In this document: one piece after another, positions 41,939 to 51,317 of the stretch | Position numbering within the stretch: position 1 is the stretch's first letter | How the letters are laid out: the number at the start of each line of letters is the position of its first letter | Assembly (NCBI RefSeq): GCF_011395035.1 | Contig: NZ_CP024768.1 | Span: forward strand, 592,586 to 656,585 | Source: Pantoea cypripedii | GTDB lineage: Bacteria > Pseudomonadota > Gammaproteobacteria > Enterobacterales > Enterobacteriaceae | Direction: 5' to 3' | DNA length: 64,000 bases | Position numbers and translations under genes: made by a program | The notes under the pieces: model-generated | What the model saw: only the letters and a program-made list of their open reading frames with translations | What the model was told of the DNA's origin: nothing | The model's database searches: none

Positions 41939-43177
41939 GTGTCATCATTTGACTACCTGAAAACCGCCATTCGCCAGCAGGGCCATACGCTGCAACAGGT
42001 GGCGGATGCCAGCGGGATGACCAAAGGCTACTTAAGCCAGTTGCTGAATGCCAAAATCAAAAGCCCCAGCGCACAAAAGCTGGAAGCGCTGCATCGCTTC
42101 CTCGGGCTGGAATTTCCGCGTCGGCAGAAAACGGTCGGCGTGGTGTTCGGGAAGTTCTATCCGCTGCACACCGGGCATATTTATCTGATCCAGCGCGCCT
42201 GCAGCCAGGTGGATGAACTGCATATCATCATGGGACATGACGATCCGCGCGATCGTGAGCTGTTTGAAAACAGCGCCATGTCACAGCAGCCGACGGTCAG
42301 CGATCGTCTGCGCTGGCTGCTGCAAACCTTTAAATACCAGAAAAATATCCGTATCCACTCGTTCAATGAAGAGGGGATCGAACCGTATCCGCACGGCTGG
42401 GATGTGTGGAGTGCAGGGGTGAAAACGTTTCTGGCACAGCAAGGGATTGAAGCAGATTGCGTTTACACCAGCGAAGCGCCGGATGCGCCGATGTATCAGC
42501 AGCATCTGGGGATTGAAGCGGTGGTTGTCGATCCCAGTCGATCTTTTATGAGCATCAGCGGCGGGCAGATTCGTCAGGATCCGTTCCGCTACTGGGAATA
42601 TATCCCCACCGAGGTGAAACCGTTCTTTGTGCGCACCGTGGCTGTGCTGGGTGGTGAATCGAGCGGTAAATCGACGCTGGTGAATAAGCTGGCGAATATC
42701 TTTAATACCACCAGTGCGTGGGAATTTGGCCGCGATTATGTCTTCTCCCACCTCGGCGGGGATGAGATCGCGCTGCAATATTCCGACTACGACAAAATTG
42801 CGCTCGGCCAGGCGCAGTATATTGATTTCGCCGTCAAGTACGCCAACAAGGTGGCGTTTATCGACACCGATTTCATCACTACGCAGGCGTTCTGCCTCAA
42901 GTATGAAGGACGCGAACACCCCTTTGTGCAGGCGTTGATTGATGAATACCGTTTCGACCTGGTGATCCTGCTGGAGAATAACGTGCCCTGGGTGGCGGAT
43001 GGATTGCGCAGCCTTGGCAGCTCGGTCGATCGACGCGAATTCCAGTCGCTGCTCATCACCATGCTGCGCGAGAACAATGTTGAATTCGTGCATGTGAAAG
43101 AGGATGACTACGACACGCGCTTCCTGCGCTGTGTCGAGTTGGTGAAGCAGATGCTGGGGGATGGTGTCCCGCGTTAA
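41939..43177 (+). CDS. nadR: Trifunctional NAD regulator NadR
   Basis: 412 residues, start GTG behind AGGAGG. An N-terminal helix-turn-helix (QVADASGMTKGYLSQLLNAK, about 20-39) represses NAD synthesis genes. The NMN adenylyltransferase domain has GKFYPLHTGHIYLI (about 70-84) and SISGGQIRQDPFRYW, and the ribosylnicotinamide kinase domain has Walker A GGESSGKSTLVNKL (about 237-250). It senses NAD level and salvages nicotinamide riboside. It converges on an MFS gene, with a symmetric terminator between. Confidence 0.96.
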   Translation: MSSFDYLKTAIRQQGHTLQQVADASGMTKGYLSQLLNAKIKSPSAQKLEALHRFLGLEFPRRQKTVGVVFGKFYPLHTGHIYLIQRACSQVDELHIIMGHDDPRDRELFENSAMSQQPTVSDRLRWLLQTFKYQKNIRIHSFNEEGIEPYPHGWDVWSAGVKTFLAQQGIEADCVYTSEAPDAPMYQQHLGIEAVVVDPSRSFMSISGGQIRQDPFRYWEYIPTEVKPFFVRTVAVLGGESSGKSTLVNKLANIFNTTSAWEFGRDYVFSHLGGDEIALQYSDYDKIALGQAQYIDFAVKYANKVAFIDTDFITTQAFCLKYEGREHPFVQALIDEYRFDLVILLENNVPWVADGLRSLGSSVDRREFQSLLITMLRENNVEFVHVKEDDYDTRFLRCVELVKQMLGDGVPR

Positions 43178-43182
43178 GCAAA

Positions 43183-43201
43183 GCCGGGCATGATGCCCGG
43201 C
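43183..43201. terminator. Bidirectional hairpin between nadR and the MFS gene
   Basis: GCCGGGCA-TGA-TGCCCGGC (43183-43201) lies 6 bases past nadR and 8 bases before the end of the convergent gene. AAGGATTTTA follows on the plus strand. Confidence 0.65.
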
Positions 43202-43208
43202 AAGGATT

Positions 43209-44495
43209 TTAATGCGTCGCCAGTGCGCGCAGCGTATTCACCCCTTTTTGCCGCACCAGCAGCGCCAGCAATAACATGCCTGCCAGCGCCAGCACACTCG
43301 CCAGCACAAAAGCGGTGTGATAGCCGCCACCATACTGAATCAGGAAGCCGGTAATCCCCGGTGACAGAATGCCCGCCAGATTCGCCAGCAGATGAACGAA
43401 GCCACCCGCGGTGCCAATGCGACCTGCCGGGACGATATCCTGCAACAACGACCAGCAGGCCTGCGGCGTCATATAAGCAAACACGCTTGCCAGCGTAATC
43501 AGCGTCACCGCTGTTACCAGGTTTTGGCTCCAGGCGGTGAGCATTACGCACAACGCCGCCACGGCCAGACCGACAAAGATCACCAGCTTGCGTGACAGCA
43601 GGAAGTTCTGGGTGCGGCGAAACAGCATGTCACACACCACGCCGCCACCAAGAAATCCGACAGTGGCACCGAGCCACGGCAGAATGCCGATGATACTCAT
43701 GCTTTTGATATCCAGATGCTGGAAATCGGTCAGGTAGCTGGGCAACCAGGAGAGGAAGAAATACTGGATGTAATTGAAGCAGAAGAACGCACTGGCGACG
43801 CCCAGCACCGGCAGTGAGAGGACATAACGCCACAGCGAGTGGTTATCCTGTTGCGGCGTGCTGGTGGTTTGGCTGGCCGGACGCTGCTGCATAATCAGCT
43901 GGCTTTCTGCCTGGCTGACACGCGGATGCTGCTCTGGTTTGTCGCGGAACAGCAGCAACCAGCTGGCGACCCAGATAAAGCCCAGCGCGGCAATCACCAC
44001 AAAAGCGATACGCCAGCCATAATTCAGCCCCACCAGACCGACGATCGGTGCGGCAATGGCGGCCCCCAGCGGTTGCCCGGCGTTGGTAAAGCCGACGGCA
44101 CGGCCAACCTCCTGGCGCGGGAACCAGTTGGCAATCGATTTATTGGTGGTGGTGCCCATTGGGCCTTCGCCGATGCCGAACAGCATACGCACGATCAGCA
44201 GATGGCCAAAGCCGGTGACCAGCGCCGTTGCGCCGCAGAACAGTGACCAGATAGTGGCAGCCCAGGCATAGACGCGACGTGGACCAAAGCGGTCAGCGCC
44301 CCAGCCACCGAGGAAGCAAAACAGGCAATAACCGATAAAAAAGCAGCTGAACAGAATGCCCATCTGCGCATCATCAATCCCCAGATCCTTTTTCACCAGC
44401 GGTGCCATCACCGACAGGGCCGCGCGATCGAGATAGTTGAGCATGCCAGCGCAGAACAGCAGCAGGGCAATGACCACACGATAGTTTTTAAACAT
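43209..44495 (-). CDS. MFS sugar-acid transporter, anion:cation symporter (ACS) family
   Basis: 428 residues from ATG 44495 (MFKNYRVVIALLLF). Twelve membrane helices with the ACS marks NYLDRAALSVMAPLVKKDL (about 20-38), GGWGADRFGPRRVYAWA and IANWFPRQEVGRAVGFTNAGQPLG. GudP, GarP and DgoT, which carry glucarate, galactarate and galactonate, are close in pattern. The start overlaps the stop of the upstream enolase-superfamily gene by 8 bp (ATGTTTAA), so the two work together: uptake and dehydration of a sugar acid. Substrate not determinable. Confidence 0.85.
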   Translation of the reverse strand: MFKNYRVVIALLLFCAGMLNYLDRAALSVMAPLVKKDLGIDDAQMGILFSCFFIGYCLFCFLGGWGADRFGPRRVYAWAATIWSLFCGATALVTGFGHLLIVRMLFGIGEGPMGTTTNKSIANWFPRQEVGRAVGFTNAGQPLGAAIAAPIVGLVGLNYGWRIAFVVIAALGFIWVASWLLLFRDKPEQHPRVSQAESQLIMQQRPASQTTSTPQQDNHSLWRYVLSLPVLGVASAFFCFNYIQYFFLSWLPSYLTDFQHLDIKSMSIIGILPWLGATVGFLGGGVVCDMLFRRTQNFLLSRKLVIFVGLAVAALCVMLTAWSQNLVTAVTLITLASVFAYMTPQACWSLLQDIVPAGRIGTAGGFVHLLANLAGILSPGITGFLIQYGGGYHTAFVLASVLALAGMLLLALLVRQKGVNTLRALATH

Positions 44496-45645
44496 GACGC
44501 TGCACTCCCTGCTGATCAATCTGCTGATGGGTTAAGCGATATTCCCGCAACACCTGTTCATCGGGTTGATAACCGAGGCCAGGACGCTGGCTCAGGTTAA
44601 AACTCACCTCCGCAGGCAGGTCGGGATAGAGTGGGACGGCAAAATCGATCCACGGGATCTCCATTTTGACGCTCTCCGGCAACGCGGCCACCAGATGCGC
44701 CGTAGCCAGCATCCCCGCGCCGTAATAGAAGCAGTGTGGCACCACACGGACACGATATTGCTGTGCCAGCTCGAACACATGCAGGGCCGCGGTGATGCCC
44801 CCCACTTTGGTGACGCTGGGTTGCACCACATCGACGGCACCACTTTCCAGCAGATTGACGAAGCCAAAATCGCCATCGACATTTTCACCCGCCGCCAGCG
44901 GCACGCCGACGCGACGTAACTGGGCCAGGCCGTCAAAATCATCCGGTGGCCAAATCGGCTCTTCCAGCCAGCCCAGGTTCAGCGACCGCAGTTGGTAAGC
45001 CTGCTGACTGGCCTGCTCGCGTGTCCACGGGCAATTGACGTCCACCATCAGTTGCACATCGGCAGGCAGCGCGGCGCGTGCGGCGGCAATGGCGGGCTGG
45101 GCGGTTTCATGCAGTTTCATGGTACGGAAACCCTGCTGGTGGGCGCGCTGGACCTGAGCGGCGACTTCCTGCGGGTCGTTGGCGTAGCTCACCAGGCTGG
45201 CATAACGCTCGATGCGCTGCCGTGTGGCTCCCAGCAGTTGCCACAGCGGCTGCTGGCGCTGCTGGCCGAGCAGATCCCACAGGGCGATATCAATGGCCGA
45301 TAACGCGTAACGTACCGGACCGCTGCGACCAAATGCATGCAAAGCCTGTTCGGCACTTTGCATCAGTGCGGCGATGGCCTGTTGGCTGTCGGGCAACTCC
45401 CGTTGCAGGAAAAACGGTGCCACCAGGCTGGACAGCGCCTGCTCGGTCACCGGATTAGCCAGATGCCCAAAACCTTCACCCCAGCCAACCAGGCCGTTGT
45501 CACTGGTCACTTTTACCAGCAGCGTTTCCATCCGGCTGAGCGACGGCGAGGCGGCGTTAAAGGTGGTTTCCTGCTCCGCTGGTGGGCGTCGATGCGCATC
45601 GAATGGGATCGCGATACGCATCACTTCGATCATAGTTATTTTCAT
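44488..45645 (-). CDS. Mandelate racemase/muconate lactonizing (enolase-superfamily) enzyme
   Basis: 385 residues. Capping domain 1-125, then the barrel. Probable metal ligands are D202 (VDVNCPW), E228 (WLEEP) and E254 (AGEN), and H304 (VVPHCFYYG) is the base on the far side. The usual K-x-K of mandelate racemase- and muconate-type members reads K177-L-H179 (MKLHE), an unusual replacement of the catalytic Lys. With the transporter it suggests a sugar-acid dehydratase. No aldolase or regulator is adjacent, so the pathway must finish elsewhere. Confidence 0.82.
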   Translation of the reverse strand: MKITMIEVMRIAIPFDAHRRPPAEQETTFNAASPSLSRMETLLVKVTSDNGLVGWGEGFGHLANPVTEQALSSLVAPFFLQRELPDSQQAIAALMQSAEQALHAFGRSGPVRYALSAIDIALWDLLGQQRQQPLWQLLGATRQRIERYASLVSYANDPQEVAAQVQRAHQQGFRTMKLHETAQPAIAAARAALPADVQLMVDVNCPWTREQASQQAYQLRSLNLGWLEEPIWPPDDFDGLAQLRRVGVPLAAGENVDGDFGFVNLLESGAVDVVQPSVTKVGGITAALHVFELAQQYRVRVVPHCFYYGAGMLATAHLVAALPESVKMEIPWIDFAVPLYPDLPAEVSFNLSQRPGLGYQPDEQVLREYRLTHQQIDQQGVQRHV

Positions 45646-45860
45646 GCCATAGACCTCGATAGGGGTAACGCCCGGCGTGAATAGTTATGAAGAATGCCGG
45701 GACAGAGAGAGATAAGTCAGGTCAATAGCGAGTATAAAAAGCGGGCAAAGCGGCGACATCGGGCAACAGCCCAGGAGTGAAAGCGGATTCAGGCGAGTTT
45801 TTGGGCCGATCAACGGCGTGTGGTGCAGGGGATCACAAATATGGTTTAAAAATCAAATCA

Positions 45861-45920
45861 GCGCGATAAATCGCGCTGCTACGGAAGGTGCAATGGGGGT
45901 AGCGGCGCGATTTATCGCGC
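45861..45920. repeat. Pair of REP-like hairpins, heads facing
   Basis: 45861-45882 (minus) and 45899-45920 (plus) are both of the GCGCGAT/ATCGCGC arm type with GTAG heads; the first has GTAGCA where the second has GTAGCG. Sixteen bases separate the heads. Confidence 0.75.
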
Positions 45921-45925
45921 AAAAC

Positions 45926-45949
45926 AAAGGCACCGTGAAAGGTGCCTTT
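45926..45949 (-). terminator. Terminator of ettA
   Basis: AAAGGCACC (45926-45934) pairs with GGTGCCTTT (45941-45949). On the minus strand it is followed by GTTTTG. It begins 20 bases past the ettA stop. Confidence 0.8.
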
Positions 45950-45968
45950 GGTCATCGCGTTAGCGTGC

Positions 45969-47636
45969 TTACTTCGCCATACGTTTGTACTTCATACGCT
46001 TCGGCTCCAGTGCATCGGCGCCGAGGGTGCGTTTTTTGTACTCTTCGTATTCGGTGAAGTTACCTTCGAAGAACTCCACTTTACCCTCATCCTGATAATC
46101 GATGATATGGGTAGCGATACGGTCGAGGAACCAGCGGTCATGCGAGATCACCATGGCACAGCCAGGGAATTCCAGCAGGGCGTTTTCCAGCGCGCGCAGG
46201 GTTTCGATGTCGAGGTCGTTGGTCGGTTCATCGAGCAGCAGCAGGTTGCCGCCTACCTGTAACAGTTTTGCCAGGTGCAGACGACCGCGCTCACCGCCAG
46301 ACAGCTCGCCAACGCGTTTGCCCTGGTCGGTGCCTTTAAAGTTAAAGCGACCGACGTAGGCGCGGCTTGGCATTTCGGTGTTACCGATACGCATAATGTC
46401 CTGGCCGCCAGACACTTCTTCCCACACGGTTTTGCTGCCATCCATCGCATCACGGAACTGATCAACGGACGCCAGCTTGACGGTTTCGCCCAACTCAATG
46501 CTGCCGGAATCCGGCTGTTCCTGACCCGACATCATACGGAACAGGGTCGATTTACCCGCGCCGTTCGGTCCGATGATCCCGACAATCGCGCCTTTCGGCA
46601 GCGAGAAGGAGAGATCATCAATCAGCACACGATCACCATAGGATTTGTTCAGATGGCTGACTTCCACCACCTTGTCACCGAGGCGTGCGCCTGGCGGAAT
46701 GAACAGTTCGTTGGTTTCGTTACGTTTCTGGTATTCGGTGCTGTTCAGTTCTTCAAAGCGTGCCAGACGGGCTTTGCCCTTCGACTGACGGCCTTTCGCG
46801 CCCTGACGCACCCACTCCAGCTCTTTCTCAATCGATTTGCGACGTGCGGCTTCAGATGAAGCTTCCTGCGCCAGACGCTGATCTTTCTGCTCCAGCCAGG
46901 AGGAGTAGTTACCTTCCCACGGAATACCTTCACCGCGGTCCAGCTCCAGAATCCAGCCAGCGACGTTGTCGAGGAAGTAACGGTCATGGGTGATCGCCAC
47001 CACGGTACCTTCGAAATCGTGCAGGAAACGTTCCAGCCACGCCACGGATTCTGCATCCAGGTGGTTGGTGGGTTCGTCGAGCAGCAGCATGTCTGGCTTT
47101 TCCAGCAGCAGACGGCACAGCGCCACACGGCGGCGCTCACCACCGGACAGGTTAGCAATTTTCGCATCCCAGTCCGGCAGACGCATCGCGTCAGCCGCAC
47201 GGTTCAGCTGAGTTTCGAGGTTGTGACCGTCGTGCGCCTGGATCACTTCTTCCAGGCGGCCCTGTTCGGCGGCCAGCTTGTCAAAATCGGCATCCGGGTC
47301 GGCGTACAGCGCGTAGACTTCGTCGAGACGCTTCAGTGCGCCTACCACTTCGGACACCGCTTCCTCAACGGATTCACGCACGGTGTGTTCCGGGTTGAGC
47401 TGCGGCTCCTGCGGCAGGTAGCCGACTTTGATACCCGGCTGCGGGCGTGCTTCCCCTTCGATATCTTTATCAATCCCGGCCATGATGCGCAGCAGGGTAG
47501 ATTTACCCGCGCCGTTCAGGCCGAGGACACCAATTTTTGCCCCAGGGAAAAAGCTGAGAGAAATATTCTTCAGAATATGACGCTTCGGCGGAACCACTTT
47601 GCCGACGCGATGCATGCTATAGACGAATTGAGCCAC
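45969..47636 (-). CDS. ettA: Energy-dependent translational throttle protein EttA
   Basis: 555 residues, same as E. coli. ABC-F protein: two ATPase domains with Walker A GLNGAGKST (about 39-47) and GPNGAGKST, signatures LSGGERRRV and LSGGERGRL, Walker B LLLDEPTNHLD and LLLDEPTNDLD. The arm and linker segments between them are present (WLEQKDQRLAQEASSEAARRK). It binds the ribosomal E site and gates the first elongation step by ADP/ATP ratio. No membrane segments. Confidence 0.97.
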   Translation of the reverse strand: MAQFVYSMHRVGKVVPPKRHILKNISLSFFPGAKIGVLGLNGAGKSTLLRIMAGIDKDIEGEARPQPGIKVGYLPQEPQLNPEHTVRESVEEAVSEVVGALKRLDEVYALYADPDADFDKLAAEQGRLEEVIQAHDGHNLETQLNRAADAMRLPDWDAKIANLSGGERRRVALCRLLLEKPDMLLLDEPTNHLDAESVAWLERFLHDFEGTVVAITHDRYFLDNVAGWILELDRGEGIPWEGNYSSWLEQKDQRLAQEASSEAARRKSIEKELEWVRQGAKGRQSKGKARLARFEELNSTEYQKRNETNELFIPPGARLGDKVVEVSHLNKSYGDRVLIDDLSFSLPKGAIVGIIGPNGAGKSTLFRMMSGQEQPDSGSIELGETVKLASVDQFRDAMDGSKTVWEEVSGGQDIMRIGNTEMPSRAYVGRFNFKGTDQGKRVGELSGGERGRLHLAKLLQVGGNLLLLDEPTNDLDIETLRALENALLEFPGCAMVISHDRWFLDRIATHIIDYQDEGKVEFFEGNFTEYEEYKKRTLGADALEPKRMKYKRMAK

Positions 47637-47810
47637 GTTGTATGGAACTCCTGGTCTGTGGAGGTGAACGTCAGATGCTGAAGTTTAGCCGTTTTCCCGT
47701 GGTATTCACAGCCACGCAGCGGTGAAACTCGCCGGAAGTGGATAACTGATTGATTCTCACTCAGCCGCCGGACTATGCTGCCTTTTTGCCTGAAAACCGG
47801 AGGAGCTGCG

Positions 47811-48758
47811 ATGAGAGTGCTGATAGCTGCGGATGAACATGCCTGGGGCGGATTGATACCGTCGATTCGTCAGACATTACCCGACGTGGAGTTTGTGGCG
47901 TCTGCCGGTCATGCGGCGGAAAGTCTGGCGGGATTTGACGCGCTGGTGCCCGGCATGTGTCGGGTCGATGCGCGACTGCTGGCCACCGCCGACCGTCTGA
48001 AACTGATCCAGCAGGCGGGGGTCGGGCTGGAAGGCGTCGATATCGATGCGGCAAAGAAGGCGGGCATTATGGTGGCGAACGTCCCTTCCGACCATTCCGG
48101 CAACGCTGATTCGGTGGCGGAACTGGGCATCTGGATGATGATTGGCCTGGCGCGTCGCCAGCAGGAAATAGCCCAGTGTCTGGCGCAGCAACGCCTCGGG
48201 CAACCCATCGGGATGGGGCTGATGGGGAAAACCGTGGGCCTGGTAGGGCTGGGCGGCATTGGTAAAGCGCTGGCGAAGCGTCTCGCGCCCTTTGGCATGC
48301 GCATGATTGGCGTGAAACGTGAAGCTGATGAGGCCTTTGCGCGTCAGCATCAGCTCGACTGGGCGGGCGGTATCGGCCAGTTGCCGCAGCTGCTGGCGGA
48401 GTCTGATTTTGTGGTGTTGAGCCTGCCGGATAGCGCGGAAACGCACCACATCATCGATGCCGCCGCGCTGGCGCAGATGAAACCGGAAAGTTTCCTGGTA
48501 AACCTTGGACGTGGCGGCCTGATCGACAAAGCGGCGTTTCTTGCGGCGCTGGAGAACAAAACCCTGGCCGGTGCCGGTTTAGATGTGTTCTGGCAGGAGC
48601 CGCCGGACCCGAACGATGCGGTATTCCGTCACAACGTGATTGCCACGCCACACATCGGTGGCGTCACCGATATCTCACTGGCAGGCAATATCAAAGGGGT
48701 GTGCGATAACCTGCGTCGTCTGCGCGATGGCGAAGCGGTGGTCGATCGCTGGGCCTAA
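47811..48758 (+). CDS. D-2-hydroxyacid dehydrogenase (NAD-dependent)
   Basis: 315 residues from ATG 47811 (MRVLIAADEHAWGG), behind CCGGAGGAG. The NAD-binding loop is GLVGLGGIGKALAKRL (about 143-158); catalytic R in LGRGGLIDK, E in WQEPPDP and H in TPHIGGVTD. Substrate could be a glyoxylate, hydroxypyruvate or longer 2-keto acid. It is divergent from ettA and converges on deoR with a 4-bp overlap. No pathway partner is adjacent. Confidence 0.85.
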   Translation: MRVLIAADEHAWGGLIPSIRQTLPDVEFVASAGHAAESLAGFDALVPGMCRVDARLLATADRLKLIQQAGVGLEGVDIDAAKKAGIMVANVPSDHSGNADSVAELGIWMMIGLARRQQEIAQCLAQQRLGQPIGMGLMGKTVGLVGLGGIGKALAKRLAPFGMRMIGVKREADEAFARQHQLDWAGGIGQLPQLLAESDFVVLSLPDSAETHHIIDAAALAQMKPESFLVNLGRGGLIDKAAFLAALENKTLAGAGLDVFWQEPPDPNDAVFRHNVIATPHIGGVTDISLAGNIKGVCDNLRRLRDGEAVVDRWA

Positions 48759-49519
48759 CCACAACACAGCTTCACCTCTGCCGCCTGCATCACTTTCAGT
48801 AACGCGGGCGGCGGCGGGCTGTCACTCACCAGGATATCAAACAGCGAAAAATCGCCGATGCGGGCAGGCAGCACCTTGCCGTATTTGCTGCTGTCACCCA
48901 CCATGATGCGCGTCTGCGCCCGTTGCAATGCCAGATGTTTAATCGGCAGCTCATTCAGGTTGTAGCAGGTCGCCCCCTGACGCACATCCATCCCGGCGGC
49001 GGAGATAAAAGCTTTGGTCGGGCAGAGCGCGTCCAGCACCGTGACCTGCTCCAGCGGGGTAAACACCGCGTTGTCGGCATGAAATTCCCCACCCGATAAA
49101 ATCACCCGGCAGTTCGGTTTCTCCTTCAGCGCCAGAAAGGTATTGATGGCGCTGCAAATGGCGGTGAACGGCAGGTCATTGTCGATGGCATCCACCACCA
49201 GTGGCAGCGTGGTGCCGCAGTCAAAAAATACCGTATCGTCAGGCTCAATTAACGCCGCTGCATACTGGGCCAGCTGCTGCTTTTTGCTCACGTTGAGGTT
49301 CTGCTGGTCGCTGACAAAGTAATGCGCGATGTGCTGACGCGGGTCACGCATGATATAGCCGCCCAGCAACACCACGCCGCTGGCGGGCGTGGGCAGATCG
49401 CGGCGGATAGTCATTTCCGACACGCCCAGCAGCTGCGCGGCTTCTTTCAGATGCAGTTTATCGGTGCGCTTCAGCGCCTGCGCCAGGCGGGTGATGCGGT
49501 CATCGCGGCGGGTTTCCAT
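48755..49519 (-). CDS. deoR: Deoxyribonucleoside regulator DeoR
   Basis: 254 residues, against 252 in E. coli. Strong similarity over the full length: METRRDDRITRLAQAL.., LHLKEAAQLLGVSEMTIRRDL (about 22-42), VVLLGGYI, VFFDCGTT, NTFLALKEKP, GGEFHADNAVF, GATCYNLNELPIKH. The core is the DeoR sugar-phosphate sensor fold, whose ligand in E. coli is deoxyribose-5-phosphate. It represses deoCABD and tsx/nupG in E. coli. The deo operon, which in E. coli lies between yjjG and yjjJ, is not in this window. Confidence 0.9.
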   Translation of the reverse strand: METRRDDRITRLAQALKRTDKLHLKEAAQLLGVSEMTIRRDLPTPASGVVLLGGYIMRDPRQHIAHYFVSDQQNLNVSKKQQLAQYAAALIEPDDTVFFDCGTTLPLVVDAIDNDLPFTAICSAINTFLALKEKPNCRVILSGGEFHADNAVFTPLEQVTVLDALCPTKAFISAAGMDVRQGATCYNLNELPIKHLALQRAQTRIMVGDSSKYGKVLPARIGDFSLFDILVSDSPPPPALLKVMQAAEVKLCCG

Positions 49520-49712
49520 AGTCGGGCATTCGCTCAGCAGAAGGTGAATTCGATGATGGTCTTGTGGAGATAGACATTAAGTTTTTTCTTGCAGATTAAC
49601 AACCTGCCTGACTGTCACAAAAATGTCACGAAACTTCCCCGCCAGCGGGACGATAACCGTGGTGACGTTAGTCGATAACGTTTCATTTTCCCCTCACCAG
49701 GTATCAGATCTT

Positions 49713-51287
49713 ATGAAGCTCAATCATTTCAAAATTGGTCAGCGGCTGGGTTTCCTTGCCACGCTGCTCTTGCTTGCGACCCTGCTCATGGGGCTGCGCG
49801 GATTGCAGGTTAACCTGCAAGCGCTGAACAACAATCAGGAGGTGATGGCGCGGGAAGTGTTGATTGCCGAGAGCATCGACACCGCCCGTAGTGCGCAGGT
49901 GCAATTTAAAATTCAGGTGCAGGAGTGGAAAAACACGCTGCTGCGCGGCAACCAGGGCCAGGATACCTTTAACAAATACAAAGCGGCCTTTTTGCAGGAA
50001 AGCAAAACCACTCAGGCACTGCTGACTAAGCTGGGCCATATCCAGACGGCTCTGGGTTTACCGGAGGGTCCGGTGGAACAGGCCCGCACTGTACACGCCG
50101 GGCTGGAGAGCAAATATCTGGCGGCACTGGATAACTACGTCATCAGCGATATCACCAGCGCAGCGCGCGTTGATCATCTGGTCACCGGCATCGATCGTGC
50201 GCCAACTCAGCAGATCGATGACCTGGTGGCCGCCACGTTGCAGCGTGCGCAGCAGATGCATCAGGCGATTGAAGCCAGCAATCTGGCACATTATCAGCAG
50301 ACACGCTCGCTGTTGCTGATAGCCATGGGTTGCATCCTGCTGGTGGGGTTCTTTGTGACCTGGTGGCTGATCCAAAGCATTACTCGTCCGTTGCAGCAGG
50401 CGATTGCGGTGGCGAAAACGGTGGCTGGCGGGGATCTGCGCACGCAGATTCAGGTAGCGGGACGTGACGAAACCGCCCAGTTGATGGCGGCGCTGCGCGA
50501 CATGAACGGCAACCTGACACGTATCGTCACCGGCGTTCGTGCCGGGACGGAAGCCATTGCTGATACCACCGGGCAGGTGGCACACGGCAGTCGCGAGCTG
50601 TCAGCGCGTAATGAAGCTCAGGCCAGCGCCCTGGAGCAGACGGCGGCGTCGATGGAGCAACTGACCTCGGTGGTGAAAAACAATGCCGACAACGCCCGCC
50701 ACGCCAACGATATCGCCCGTGACACTCGCAAGCGTGCCGGTGAGGGAGGCGAGGTGGTGGAAAAAGTGGTGGAGGCGATGGAGGAGATTCATCAATTCTC
50801 GCGCGAGATCAACGAAATTGTCACCGTGATCGACGGCATTGCCTTCCAGACCAATATTCTTGCGCTGAACGCGGCGGTGGAAGCGGCGCGTGCGGGCAAT
50901 GATGGACGCGGTTTCGCGGTGGTGGCTTCTGAAGTGCGGGCGCTGGCGCAGCGTTCGGCCTCGGCCGCGCGGGATATCCGTGGCCTGACTGATCGTTCGG
51001 TCGGCTTGATTGCCCAGGGCAACTCGCTGGTGAAAGGCGCAGGTGTCTCGATGCAGGAGATTGTCGAAAGCGTGAATCAGCTGTGCGAACTGATGGAGAA
51101 TATCTCGGCGGCCAGCGCCGAGCAGAGCGTGGGTATCGGGCAGGTCAATCTGGCGGTGACCCATATGGATGCGGCCACCCAGCAGAACGCCACGCTGTCG
51201 CAGCAGTCGGCTCAGTCGGCGCGTGCGTTGGATCAACAGGTGGGTTCGCTGGTGGAAAATGTCAGCGTCTTCCAGCTGGAGAGTTAA
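49713..51287 (+). CDS. Methyl-accepting chemotaxis protein
   Basis: 524 residues from ATG 49713 (MKLNHFKIGQRL); the longer frame begins in the promoter region. TM1 about 12-29, a four-helix-bundle sensor in the periplasm to about 195, TM2 about 199-220 (LLLIAMGCILLVGFFVTWWLI), HAMP about 221-275 (ITRPLQQAIAVAKTVAGGDL), and the signalling hairpin with the tip EIVTVIDGIAFQTNILALNAA. There is no C-terminal NWETF-type pentapeptide, so CheR tethering would differ from Tsr/Tar. No flagellar sigma-28 promoter was convincing. It is next to the urea module, but a urea link is only positional. Confidence 0.9.
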   Translation: MKLNHFKIGQRLGFLATLLLLATLLMGLRGLQVNLQALNNNQEVMAREVLIAESIDTARSAQVQFKIQVQEWKNTLLRGNQGQDTFNKYKAAFLQESKTTQALLTKLGHIQTALGLPEGPVEQARTVHAGLESKYLAALDNYVISDITSAARVDHLVTGIDRAPTQQIDDLVAATLQRAQQMHQAIEASNLAHYQQTRSLLLIAMGCILLVGFFVTWWLIQSITRPLQQAIAVAKTVAGGDLRTQIQVAGRDETAQLMAALRDMNGNLTRIVTGVRAGTEAIADTTGQVAHGSRELSARNEAQASALEQTAASMEQLTSVVKNNADNARHANDIARDTRKRAGEGGEVVEKVVEAMEEIHQFSREINEIVTVIDGIAFQTNILALNAAVEAARAGNDGRGFAVVASEVRALAQRSASAARDIRGLTDRSVGLIAQGNSLVKGAGVSMQEIVESVNQLCELMENISAASAEQSVGIGQVNLAVTHMDAATQQNATLSQQSAQSARALDQQVGSLVENVSVFQLES

Positions 51288-51295
51288 CATGTTAC

Positions 51296-51315
51296 ACGGC
51301 CCCGGCAGGGGCCGT
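51296..51315. terminator. Bidirectional terminator between the chemoreceptor and urtE
   Basis: ACGGCCCC (51296-51303), GGCA loop, GGGGCCGT (51308-51315): perfect 8-bp stem between convergent stops, without long T-runs. Confidence 0.6.
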
Positions 51316-51317
51316 TA

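Larger units (their letters stand above)
45646..45968. other. Gap between the enolase-superfamily gene and ettA
   Basis: No gene supported. It contains the minus-strand promoter region of the sugar-acid operon, a REP-like pair (45861-45920) and the ettA terminator (45926-45949). Confidence 0.5.

Noticed and set aside
49623..49712. Sigma-28 flagellar promoter for the chemoreceptor
   Set aside because: GTCGATAA-like -10 elements exist, but no TAAAGTTT-like -35 at 11-base spacing.
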